From positions 22,870-86,869 of the forward strand of contig CAZSHG010000014.1 of NCBI GenBank assembly GCA_964606695.1: a stretch of DNA of 64,000 bases, given 5' to 3'. How positions within the stretch are numbered: the stretch's first letter is position 1; each line of letters starts with the position of its first letter. The stretch comes from CAZSHG01 sp964606695 [NCBI: uncultured bacterium]. GTDB taxonomy: Bacteria; UBP14; UBA6098. The position numbers and the translations under genes are program-made. Of this stretch, positions 24,577 to 33,268 are shown piece by piece. The notes beneath the pieces were generated by a model. The model saw only the letters and a program-made list of their open reading frames with translations, did no database searches and was not told the origin of the DNA.

Positions 24577-26145
24577 CTATTTCAGGTAATAGGTTAGACC
24601 CAGGTATCCTTCGTGTCTATCTCCGGTTTCGTCGTTATAGACCTGCGGCTCGGACGCCAGAATATGCCGCCCGGAGAGGTCGAGTTGAAGCCTGTCGTCG
24701 TCCAGTCTGAATGCAAGTCCCCAACTGAGGGCATTGCCTTTAGTTTGAACTGGAACGACACCAAACCGACTAACCGTCATTGTAGAATAATAGGGAACAA
24801 TCATATCACCCTCGCCGCCGTAGTAATCGAAACCCCCGTAATTCGCTCTATAAGCCGAATCTGGTTCGAAATCGATTGTCTCGAAACCGACGCGAATACC
24901 CATTTCAGGTATGAAAAATAATTCCATACCTACAGCAAAACCGGAATTATCGACCTCGAATTCATCTTCTTCCAATGGTTCGTAAATCGTCTTTCCCGTT
25001 TTATATTCGGTCGTAATAGTCCATCCCGTAACAGGTTCCGCGGATAAGCCTACGCCGAAATTGGACGATTTCAGGTTCGGTTCGTATTCTCCTTCATCCT
25101 CGACGCCGACAGTATTATAGCTTTCGGTTCTTATTCCGAGGGTAAGAGGCGCGCCGATCTCATGCCCAAATACTTTCAAACCAAACACCATACGAGAGAC
25201 GTCGTCGTTGAAAACGTCCGCGGAATCGTCGGAGGCAGAGGTCAGATAATCTTCTTCATATCCAATAATATCGTATCCCACAGCGCCACGGACGTATCCC
25301 GGATAACCGAATTCCGCCTGAAGCCCCAGGCGTGAATCATTTGATACGAACATATCGTAATCGTTGCCCTCTTCGTTCGCCACAGTGCCACCACCGATAT
25401 TATAATTCAAACCGACACCGCCGTAATCTTCGTAATTGGGGACTACGAACCGACCGCCGAATTTAGCCTGATAGCCAGTAACTTTACCCTGAGTCGTAAC
25501 ATTCCATCCGCCGCTGTAATACATATCCTCGAATTCGTTGAACCCATATCCGCCGCCGGCGCCCACCGACAGGCCGAAGGGCGAATGATACGTGAAATAA
25601 ACCTCGCCGATCGGAAGAATAGCCGCGGCTCCCGAAGTATTAACTCTATGAACGATATTCGCCCAGTCCAGCGTCGAAGCCGTATAATTGTGTCTATATT
25701 CGCTGGCATAGGACATACGCATCGTGTTATACCCGCCCCGGAATTGGAATCGCGTGGAGAAAAATTCATTGAAACCCTTTTCGACGAGTATTCTTGCAAC
25801 GCCATCCAACCAATACCAATTTCTGTCATCTCCGTTATCCGCGGGCGGTCCGGGATATTTTAAGGTCTTAACCGCCGCTCCGAAGGAAAACTTATCCGCT
25901 CCGCCGATTTTATCGATACGTTCTTCGGGCAGGCCGTAGCCCTCGTTGAAGTGGCTGGCCGCGGGATTCTCCTGATTGGAAATATCGAAAATATCAAGGA
26001 TATTCCCTTCGCCGTCGATTGTAGCGTCGCATCCTGCGAGTGCAATGCCTCTATAGTTGAATTCGATCGTTTGTTCCGGTTGAGCCAAAACCAATGAACT
26101 GAACAATAGTATGATACCCAGCGTAGCTACTAATTTCATGCCCAT
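24577..26145 (-). CDS. Outer-membrane beta-barrel protein
   Basis: Up to 522 residues, starting at ATG 26145 or ATG 26139; AAGGAGAA precedes both and the second has the more usual spacing. There is a signal peptide (MKLVATLGIILLFSSLVLA) and then alternating aromatic/hydrophobic strands with Gly- and Asp-rich turns to a terminal strand (EGYLGLTYYLK), as expected of an outer-membrane barrel. It has weak similarity of style to PorV/FadL-like proteins but I cannot assign it. It follows lpxD by about 20 bases and may be in the ompH-lpxD operon. Confidence 0.75.
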   Translation of the reverse strand: MGMKLVATLGIILLFSSLVLAQPEQTIEFNYRGIALAGCDATIDGEGNILDIFDISNQENPAASHFNEGYGLPEERIDKIGGADKFSFGAAVKTLKYPGPPADNGDDRNWYWLDGVARILVEKGFNEFFSTRFQFRGGYNTMRMSYASEYRHNYTASTLDWANIVHRVNTSGAAAILPIGEVYFTYHSPFGLSVGAGGGYGFNEFEDMYYSGGWNVTTQGKVTGYQAKFGGRFVVPNYEDYGGVGLNYNIGGGTVANEEGNDYDMFVSNDSRLGLQAEFGYPGYVRGAVGYDIIGYEEDYLTSASDDSADVFNDDVSRMVFGLKVFGHEIGAPLTLGIRTESYNTVGVEDEGEYEPNLKSSNFGVGLSAEPVTGWTITTEYKTGKTIYEPLEEDEFEVDNSGFAVGMELFFIPEMGIRVGFETIDFEPDSAYRANYGGFDYYGGEGDMIVPYYSTMTVSRFGVVPVQTKGNALSWGLAFRLDDDRLQLDLSGRHILASEPQVYNDETGDRHEGYLGLTYYLK

Positions 26146-26167
26146 TTCTCCTTATTAACTTATTGTA

Positions 26168-27196
26168 TTACTTATTATTATCATCAGTTACTTCAAGTTT
26201 TCTCTTAAGTTCCTTAACCTTCTTGAATAACTCGCCCAGTCTTGCAATATATGCGTTTTCGCGGTGCGCTTGCATTCTCGGTTTCGCCGGGTATCCGAAA
26301 TACTGGCTTCCGGCCTCGATATCCCCGTTGATGCCGCTCTTCGCGAAGAAAATACAATCATCGCCGATTACCTGATGACCCGCGAAACCGACCTGTCCGG
26401 CCACGATAACGCGGTCGCCAAGCTCGGTGCTCCCAGCCAGGCCGCTTTGAGCGGCAATCAGGCAATTCTCTCCAAGTTTACAGTTATGCGCGATATGAAC
26501 GAGGTTATCCAGTTTTGTGCCACGTCCTATACGAGTCTCGGTAAAAGTTCCCCGGTCGATAGTGCAGGAAGCGCCTATCTCGACGTCGGCCTCGATAACA
26601 AGCTTGCCCACCTGCTTGACTTTGAGGATTCCATCCTCGGATGGTGCAAAACCGAAGCCGTCCGAACCCAACACCGTTCCAGCATGGATTATACAGTTTT
26701 TCCCCAGCCAGCTTTTAGGATATATCGTAACATTAGGATAGAGATGACTTTTCGCTCCGAGGTGAACGTCGGACATAAGGTTGCAACCCGATTCGACAAT
26801 AGAATCGTCTCCTATAACGCAACCGCCGCCGATATACGCGTTCGGCCCGATATAAACGCCTTCGCCGATAGTGGCGCTCAAATCTACCACAGCCGAAGGG
26901 TGTATTCCCGGTTGGTATTCGGCCCCGGGATAGAGTAAATCCACGGCCACAGCCATCGCCTGATGGGGATTATCGTGGATTATAACCGCATATCCGTGTT
27001 CATCGTGTAAACTCGCTTCGGATAGAACGACGCAGGACGCACCCGTTTCGGCGAGTATTTTCTTGTATTTGACGTTATGCAGAAACGCCAGATCGCCTTC
27101 ACCGGCCTCCCCGATAGGGCGAATGGCTTTCAATTCCGGGTCTCCCGGACCTATCAACCGGCCGTTAATCTCTTTCGCAAGTTCACTCGCGAACAT
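26168..27196 (-). CDS. lpxD: UDP-3-O-acylglucosamine N-acyltransferase (LpxD)
   Basis: 342 residues, the usual length for LpxD. It has the N-terminal uridine-binding domain (FASELAKEINGRLIG) and a left-handed beta-helix of hexapeptide repeats, with DNLVHIAHNCKLGENC containing the catalytic His. It adds the second acyl chain in lipid A synthesis, showing that the organism makes lipopolysaccharide. It starts at ATG 27196, overlapping the ompH stop as TAATG. This ompH-lpxD order is conserved in many Gram-negative bacteria. Confidence 0.97.
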   Translation of the reverse strand: MFASELAKEINGRLIGPGDPELKAIRPIGEAGEGDLAFLHNVKYKKILAETGASCVVLSEASLHDEHGYAVIIHDNPHQAMAVAVDLLYPGAEYQPGIHPSAVVDLSATIGEGVYIGPNAYIGGGCVIGDDSIVESGCNLMSDVHLGAKSHLYPNVTIYPKSWLGKNCIIHAGTVLGSDGFGFAPSEDGILKVKQVGKLVIEADVEIGASCTIDRGTFTETRIGRGTKLDNLVHIAHNCKLGENCLIAAQSGLAGSTELGDRVIVAGQVGFAGHQVIGDDCIFFAKSGINGDIEAGSQYFGYPAKPRMQAHRENAYIARLGELFKKVKELKRKLEVTDDNNK

Positions 27197-27714
27197 TATT
27201 CTGGAAACATCGTATTCAGTTCTTCGAGCAGTTTATCGGTGATGTCGAGATTCTCGTCGATGTAGGCTACGTTACCTCCGGCTACGTCCATAATAAGATC
27301 GTAACCTTCGCGTTCCGCCACGTTGACCAGAGCCTCATTGATTTTTTCCAGAAGAGGCGAAGTAAGTTCGGCATTTCTGCGTTCGGCTCTGCCGCCGGTC
27401 CCAAAGATTTCGCCGAGGAATTTCTGATATTCTTCCTGTTTCTGTTGAATCAGTCGAAGGCGTTCCTGCTTCTTTTCCTCGGACAGCAGAAGCGCTTGTT
27501 GTTCCAGTTCCGTTTGCAGATCGATTAGTTCCTGCTCCATCTCGGCGGCCTCGGCCTCCCACTCGGCGACGTCTTTGTCGAACTGTGCCTGGGCGTTCGC
27601 AAAAGCGTCGTATTCTTCTCTAAGCCGCTCGGAATTGATATAGGCAAGCTTGAAATCCGCTCCGTAAGCGGCTATCGCGATTAGCAAGATCGCAATTGTG
27701 AGGATTTTTTTCAT
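27196..27714 (-). CDS. OmpH/Skp-family periplasmic chaperone
   Basis: I choose ATG 27714 (AAGGAGAAACA upstream), which begins directly with the signal peptide MKKILTIAILLIAIAAYGA; the 172-residue product is standard for Skp. The mature start FKLAYINSERLREEY and the long charged coiled coil (about residues 45-115, rich in Glu, Gln and Lys) form the tentacle structure that holds unfolded outer-membrane proteins. Coupled to lpxD by a TAATG overlap. Confidence 0.92.
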   Translation of the reverse strand: MKKILTIAILLIAIAAYGADFKLAYINSERLREEYDAFANAQAQFDKDVAEWEAEAAEMEQELIDLQTELEQQALLLSEEKKQERLRLIQQKQEEYQKFLGEIFGTGGRAERRNAELTSPLLEKINEALVNVAEREGYDLIMDVAGGNVAYIDENLDITDKLLEELNTMFPE

Positions 27715-27870
27715 TGTTTCTCCTTGGTTCGATTCGATATTTGTCAAAATATAAACTTAAAAGACGTCAAAGCAAGCCTATTGTTGTTTTATCTCGAAAA
27801 TCGGCTATCTACTTGACAAAAAAAACAATTGAGTTAACTTACTTGCAGACATTATACCAACAGGAGTAAA

Positions 27871-29193
27871 ATGCTAAAAGAGAGTATCAGCGGAGTTAGA
27901 GGAATAGTCGGAGAAGACCTGACGCCGGAAATAATAATATACTACTGCCACGCTTTTTCCGCGCTTTTGCCGCAGGGGCCGATTGTCGTCGCGCGAGACA
28001 GCCGACCGCACGGGGAAGCTATAGCCAGTCTTGTTTCATCCGTTCTTCGCCTTGCGGGAAGGGATATTATCGACATCGGTATCCAGTCAACGCCGACCGC
28101 CGAGGTCGTTACGGAACGAACAAAGTCCGCGGGCGGGATTATCATCACGGCCAGCCATAATCCAATCGAATGGAACGCGATGAAGTTCATCAAGTCCGAC
28201 GGTTTGTTTTTAAACGCGGTCGAGGTCGATAAGTTATTGACGCTAAAACAACAGAATCTCAAATGGGCGACATTCGATAAATGCGGGAGCTACGAATTCC
28301 TGAAGAACGGACAAAATTATCATATCGACGCCGTGATATGGCTCCCCTGGCTCGACGCCGAGATTATACGTAAGTCCGGTTTCAAAGTAGTCCTCGATGC
28401 CAACGGCGGAACCGGCGCGATAGCCATGATACCGCTTCTCGATAAACTCGGTTGCGATGTAATCCAGTATAACTGTGCTCCGAATGGACGATTCCATCAT
28501 GAACCCGAACCTCGATCCGAAAACCTGAGCGATCTTTCTGCAATGGTAATTTCCCATAACGCCGACATAGGCCTGGCAACCGATCCCGACGCCGACCGGC
28601 TTGCACTCGTCGATGAAAACGGCGTCGCTATCGGCGAGGAATATACTCTGGCAATCGGCTCTGCTGAAGTTGCCGAGTTTATGGAAGGTCCCATAGTCGT
28701 GAACCTTTCCACCAGCGCGATGGTCGAATCTCTCGGAAGGGAGATTATCAGAACCCCGGTAGGCGAAATAAATGTCTCCATGAAAATGCTGGAAATCGAA
28801 TCGCCCGTCGGCGGCGAGGGCAACGGCGGTCTCATTGTCCCAGCCTGCCATCCCGGCAGAGACGGCATTCTGGCGGCGGCGGTTATACTCCACAGAATGG
28901 CACGAACCGGCAAGAAACTTTCCCGACTTGCAAACGAGTTCCCAAAGCTATTTATGATCAAGGATAAAACGGAATCTTCCATGTCATATAGCCCCCTCGA
29001 AGAATTGCTGAGAGACGCTTTTAAGATCAAAGATATCGATCGCACCGACGGCGTGCGAATCACAATGGACGATGGATGGCTTCATATACGGGCGTCCAAT
29101 ACGGAACCGATAATGAGGCTTATAGCGGAAAGCGAAAGCGAAGAACGGACGAGGGAGATAATCGACCGGGCAAAAAGGCTTATCGAGGGCTGA
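27871..29193 (+). CDS. glmM: Phosphoglucosamine mutase (GlmM)
   Basis: 440 residues from ATG 27871 (CAGGAGTAAA upstream). The phosphoserine site is Ser95 (ITASHNPIEW), the metal loop is DPDADRLALVDENG, the sugar-binding loop GGEGNGG, and the phosphate site RASNTEPIMRLI. It converts glucosamine-6-phosphate to glucosamine-1-phosphate for peptidoglycan and lipid A. The close phosphomannomutase family is an alternative, but glmS directly downstream supports GlmM. A TTGACA box at 27813-27818 may belong to its promoter; the -10 is unclear. Confidence 0.88.
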   Translation: MLKESISGVRGIVGEDLTPEIIIYYCHAFSALLPQGPIVVARDSRPHGEAIASLVSSVLRLAGRDIIDIGIQSTPTAEVVTERTKSAGGIIITASHNPIEWNAMKFIKSDGLFLNAVEVDKLLTLKQQNLKWATFDKCGSYEFLKNGQNYHIDAVIWLPWLDAEIIRKSGFKVVLDANGGTGAIAMIPLLDKLGCDVIQYNCAPNGRFHHEPEPRSENLSDLSAMVISHNADIGLATDPDADRLALVDENGVAIGEEYTLAIGSAEVAEFMEGPIVVNLSTSAMVESLGREIIRTPVGEINVSMKMLEIESPVGGEGNGGLIVPACHPGRDGILAAAVILHRMARTGKKLSRLANEFPKLFMIKDKTESSMSYSPLEELLRDAFKIKDIDRTDGVRITMDDGWLHIRASNTEPIMRLIAESESEERTREIIDRAKRLIEG

Positions 29194-29329
29194 TATTCCA
29201 TCTCCCCCTCTTAAACCTCGATAAAAAAAACATTCCAAATCGATTCCGGACTATCGGATTTATTATCGACGGTTTGGCAAACCGTTTGTTAGAATTAATA
29301 TGCTCTTAACCTTACTTCCGGAGATAAAT

Positions 29330-31174
29330 ATGTGCGGCATAGTTGGATACATCGGCAAAAGAAAGGCTTTTCCCGTTCTTCTCGACGGATTAAAACGTCT
29401 CGAATACAGGGGCTACGATTCCGCGGGACTCGCTTATCACACCGATGAGGGCATCAAAACCCTCAAAGTCATCGGAAAAATTGTCGAACTCGAGAAAGAA
29501 CTCGTTGATATCGACGACAAACCCTCAGTCGGCATCGCCCATACGCGATGGGCAACTCACGGCGAACCTTCGGTTACGAACGCCCATCCCCACACCGATT
29601 GCACCGGCAAAATCGCGGTCGTCCACAACGGGATCATCGAGAACTATCGCGCTTTAAGGCAATATCTAACCGACAGAGGACATAAATTCACAACCGATAC
29701 GGATACAGAAGTTATCGCGCATCTTATCGAGGATGTTTATAACGGCGGCGACATCCCATTCTGGAAGGCCGTGCGCGGGGCGCTACGAGAAATCGAAGGC
29801 ACTTACGGTATCGCCGTGCTGTTCGAGGACGAACCCAATAAAATTTTCGCGGCAAGGCACGGTAGTCCTTTGCTTATCGGTGCGGGCGACGGTGAGCATA
29901 TCGTCGCTTCGGATGCCGCCGCAGTGGTTCGATACACCGACCGTGTTATCTACCTCGATGAAGGCTCCCTGGCGACAATCAAGGCGAACTCCGTGGTCAT
30001 TTCGACATTGGAAGCCGAGCCGATCACACCGAAAATCGAAAAAATCTCTATGACACTGAACGAGATCGAGAAGAGCGGATATCCACATTTCATGCTCAAG
30101 GAGATTTACGAACAACCCCAAACTTTAGAAAATGCCTACAGGGGACGTTTGAACGTCCAGGAGGGCACCGTCAGACTGAACGGCCTTAAGAATTACTTCG
30201 ATTACCTCCGCGATATAGACAGAATCATGATTACCGCATGCGGAACGAGCTGGCACGCGGCGCTTATCGGCGAATATCTCATCGAGGAACTCGCACGCAT
30301 CCCCGTTGAGGTCGATTACGCATCCGAATTCCGTTACAGAAATCCGATCATTCGCGAAGGCGAAGCGCTGTTCGTCATCAGCCAATCCGGCGAAACCGCC
30401 GACACATTGGCCGCATTGCGCGAGGCCAAACGCATGGGAATACCCGTCTTCGGCATCGTCAACGTAGTCGGTTCGACAATCGCGCGCGAAACGGACGCGG
30501 GCGTCTATATCCACGCTGGCCCGGAAATCGGGGTGGCATCGACAAAGGCCTTCACGAGCCAGGTCATGGTTTTACTCGAAATCGCCCTACTTTTAAGCCG
30601 TATGAAGGGTTATTCGATGGCGCAGGGAACTCGATTAATAAACGAACTCAAAAACGTCCCGGGAATGGTCGCCAAGGTGCTCGATAAGGAAAAAGAAAGC
30701 GGCCATATTCTCGAAATCGCTAAGAAGTATTACAAGATGCACAATTTCCTCTATCTCGGCAGAGCGATGCAGTTCCCGGTCGCACTGGAAGGCGCGCTGA
30801 AACTCAAGGAAATCAGTTATGTCCACGCCGAGGGCTACCCCGCCGCCGAGATGAAACACGGCCCCATAGCCCTTATCGACGACGACACGCCAACTGTCTT
30901 CATCGCCACCGAGGATCCGCTCTACGACAAGATCATATCGAATATAGAGGAAGTCCGTGCGCGCGGCGGCAAGGTCATCGTGATCGCATCGGACGGCGAT
31001 GACAAAATCTCCGCCCTGACCGAGGACATCATCTACGTCCCGAAGGCCGATCCACTGGTGATGCCGCTGATCACCGCGTTACCCATGCAAATCCTCGCCT
31101 ATCACATTGCCGTTCTGCGGGGCACCAACGTCGATCAGCCGCGCAATCTGGCGAAATCGGTTACGGTGGAATAG
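29330..31174 (+). CDS. glmS: Glutamine-fructose-6-phosphate aminotransferase (GlmS)
   Basis: The start is ATG 29330, since Cys2 must become the N-terminal nucleophile after Met removal (MCGIVGYIG); CCGGAGATAAAT precedes it. The 614-residue enzyme has the class II glutamine amidotransferase domain (THTRWATHG-type motif AHTRWATHGEP) and two SIS sugar-isomerase domains (CGTSWHAALIG, SQSGETADTLAALRE), ending in the standard KSVTVE. It makes glucosamine-6-phosphate. Paired with glmM. I found no glmS ribozyme or riboswitch in the 136-base gap. Confidence 0.97.
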   Translation: MCGIVGYIGKRKAFPVLLDGLKRLEYRGYDSAGLAYHTDEGIKTLKVIGKIVELEKELVDIDDKPSVGIAHTRWATHGEPSVTNAHPHTDCTGKIAVVHNGIIENYRALRQYLTDRGHKFTTDTDTEVIAHLIEDVYNGGDIPFWKAVRGALREIEGTYGIAVLFEDEPNKIFAARHGSPLLIGAGDGEHIVASDAAAVVRYTDRVIYLDEGSLATIKANSVVISTLEAEPITPKIEKISMTLNEIEKSGYPHFMLKEIYEQPQTLENAYRGRLNVQEGTVRLNGLKNYFDYLRDIDRIMITACGTSWHAALIGEYLIEELARIPVEVDYASEFRYRNPIIREGEALFVISQSGETADTLAALREAKRMGIPVFGIVNVVGSTIARETDAGVYIHAGPEIGVASTKAFTSQVMVLLEIALLLSRMKGYSMAQGTRLINELKNVPGMVAKVLDKEKESGHILEIAKKYYKMHNFLYLGRAMQFPVALEGALKLKEISYVHAEGYPAAEMKHGPIALIDDDTPTVFIATEDPLYDKIISNIEEVRARGGKVIVIASDGDDKISALTEDIIYVPKADPLVMPLITALPMQILAYHIAVLRGTNVDQPRNLAKSVTVE

Positions 31175-31558
31175 GAAATCCCTTCCGTAAGGGTATTCTT
31201 CGACCATTGAGGGGTTATTCGAACTTAAAAAAGAAGTATAAAATGCTTTTTCGATATAATATTTGACTTTTGAAAAATACGAAAATGTGTCTGGACTTAT
31301 GTTGCACCCTTCTGGACTTGTGTTAGATCCTTTTGGACTTTTTATAATTTCTTCTACACTTTCGCTCAGCCATAGGGTTTTGCGGCTGATTCCAACTTTT
31401 TGAGTTCTATTTGTCAGATATTTATTAAATGAACGATTTTAATACTCGATAGATACCCTTTAGGTTGCCATTCTTCATTATACATTCTACATTCTCCATT
31501 ATTTCTGTTTCCTTTTTCAAAAAAATTTCTATATTATATCTTAATCGGGAGGATAAAT
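31175..31558. other. 384-base gene-free stretch with a short tandem repeat
   Basis: AT-rich DNA between glmS and the GspE-like gene with no convincing gene. It contains three imperfect 21-base direct repeats at 31290-31352 and no clear terminator after glmS. Confidence 0.6.
31290..31352. repeat. Three imperfect 21-base direct repeats
   Basis: Units begin at 31290, 31311 and 31332 with T(C/T)TGGACTT; the first two are also similar in their second halves. The exact 21-base period equals two helical turns, which would place any bound protein on one face. Confidence 0.55.
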
Positions 31559-33199
31559 ATGAAGACAAAACGCCTGGGAGAAATACTTGTCGATTCCAAT
31601 CTGCTTACCGAGGAACAGCTTCGTCAGGCGCTTCGAATACAGGAGAATCAAGGCGGCAAACTCGGAGAAATACTGGTTCATCTCGATTTAGTCGATGAGG
31701 GCACGATAGCCGATATCGTCAGCGAACAACGCGATTTCAAACGCGTCGAACTGGATCCCCAAAAAACGGACAAACGTTTGTTATCGATTGTGCCTCGGGA
31801 CGTCTGCCGCAAATACAGAATTATCCCGTATCAGGTCGAAAACGACAGGTTAATCCTGGCGATGGACGACCCTTTGAACAAATTCGCAATCGATATCGTC
31901 GAGTTTATCACGAACTTCAAAGTAACACCGGGAATCGCGGAACCGTCGCGTATAGAGGAATTACTGGACGAAATTTACGGCGAACCCGAAGAGAAAAAGA
32001 AAGCAAAAGCCCCCTCGGCGCGAGTTGCCGAAAAGGCGGATTCAGGTATCCCCACTCTTACCTGCGACCCGGACAGTGTGATGGACGACATCGACAGGAT
32101 AACGTCCACCGCGATGAAAGAGAGGGCGACGGACGTCCATTTCGATTCGGCGCACGGTTTGTCCAGAGTCCGTTTCCGGATAAACGGCGTCCTTGCCGAT
32201 AAGTTCAATATCCCGGAAAAGAATCATGAAAAAGCGATCTCGAGGCTCAAGATTCTCGCAAACCTGGACGAGGACCGGTCCGATCTGGAACAAACCGGGG
32301 CTTTCTCGATAAAACGGCACGACAGGAACATCATTTTCAAGGCCCATTTCGTCCCGACGATTACCGGCACGAACTCCGTGATCGAGTTAGTCGATGAGAC
32401 CGAACCAAAACGCGGATTGGAACAACTTGGTTTGACTCCTCACGAACTCGCGGTGGTAATCGAGAATATTTTCAAACCCGGCGGTATGGTGCTTATTTGC
32501 GGCCCGGGGGACGTCGGTAAAACAACCTTGCTTTACGCTATCCTGAAGAAATTATCGAGCAAGGAGAAGAAAATTTTCACGCTGGAACGCCAGCCAGAGG
32601 AAACGCTCAGTTTCGCAAGTCAGGTAAAGATAGAATTCAACAAGGGGATGAATTACTCCGTCGTGCTATCGAATATCCTCAAGATGGATCCGGATATCAT
32701 TATGATAGACGAAATAACCGATTCTCAAACGGCTCAAAACGCCATGAGGGCGGCGTATTCCGGCAAAACACTGATATCTTCGTTATACACGCGCGATACT
32801 TTCGAGGGTGTTATCCGATTGATGGACTACGGCATCGACCCCTTCGTCATCGCGGATTCTCTGAACGTGGCTATTTCGCCGAGATTAATCAGGACTCTAT
32901 GCCAATCTTGCAGGGAACAATCCAAACTTAATGACGGCAGAATCGTTTACCGTCCCCGAGCCTGCGACCATTGCGGTCACACGGGTTATTCGGACAGGAC
33001 GGGTATCTTCGAGATTATCCCCGGACACGATTTAACCCGCGAGATATTGGATAGCGCTTCTACTGTGGAATCTCTCGCCACGACGCTTCACGAAAAGGGA
33101 ATTAATTCCCTGTGGCAAAAAGCGGTCAAAAAGGTTCTGGCGGGGGATACATCGCTGACGGAAATCGTCCGCGCCATCCCGAAAATGCCCTGGGATTGA
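31559..33199 (+). CDS. Divergent GspE/PilB-like secretion ATPase
   Basis: 546 residues from ATG 31559 (CGGGAGGATAAAT). It has an N-terminal MshEN/GspE-N domain (LGEILVDSNLLTEEQLRQAL), a Walker A at about residue 318 (CGPGDVGKTTLLY), a Walker B at about 380 (DPDIIMIDEITD) and a four-Cys zinc site (CQSC ... CDHCG). Family members drive type IV pilus or type II secretion assembly. Two usually conserved motifs differ: GEIRD is DEITD, and the HTND motif is YTRD. No pilin, PilC or PilT gene is adjacent. It may be an active orphan or a regulatory relative. Confidence 0.85.
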   Translation: MKTKRLGEILVDSNLLTEEQLRQALRIQENQGGKLGEILVHLDLVDEGTIADIVSEQRDFKRVELDPQKTDKRLLSIVPRDVCRKYRIIPYQVENDRLILAMDDPLNKFAIDIVEFITNFKVTPGIAEPSRIEELLDEIYGEPEEKKKAKAPSARVAEKADSGIPTLTCDPDSVMDDIDRITSTAMKERATDVHFDSAHGLSRVRFRINGVLADKFNIPEKNHEKAISRLKILANLDEDRSDLEQTGAFSIKRHDRNIIFKAHFVPTITGTNSVIELVDETEPKRGLEQLGLTPHELAVVIENIFKPGGMVLICGPGDVGKTTLLYAILKKLSSKEKKIFTLERQPEETLSFASQVKIEFNKGMNYSVVLSNILKMDPDIIMIDEITDSQTAQNAMRAAYSGKTLISSLYTRDTFEGVIRLMDYGIDPFVIADSLNVAISPRLIRTLCQSCREQSKLNDGRIVYRPRACDHCGHTGYSDRTGIFEIIPGHDLTREILDSASTVESLATTLHEKGINSLWQKAVKKVLAGDTSLTEIVRAIPKMPWD

Positions 33200-33220
33200 T
33201 ATTAACTAATTCCGGCAATC

Positions 33221-33250
33221 AAAAAGCCCGACTTCACAGCCGGGCTTTTT
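33221..33250. terminator. Bidirectional terminator
   Basis: AAAAAGCCCG pairs with CGGGCTTTTT between the converging GspE-like and lipoprotein genes. Confidence 0.9.
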
Positions 33251-33268
33251 TTGTGTTATGATTGGAGT

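Noticed and set aside
28243-28893. 216-codon minus-strand frame inside glmM
   Set aside because: Antisense shadow of a conserved enzyme gene.
29194-29329. glmS ribozyme or riboswitch in the glmM-glmS gap
   Set aside because: Only a small hairpin near 29270-29284; no pseudoknot core resembling the ribozyme.
31351-31376. Similarity to 41970-41996 (TCTACACTTTCG followed by CCATAG)
   Set aside because: The match is short and broken; both are AT-rich spacers, so chance is likely.
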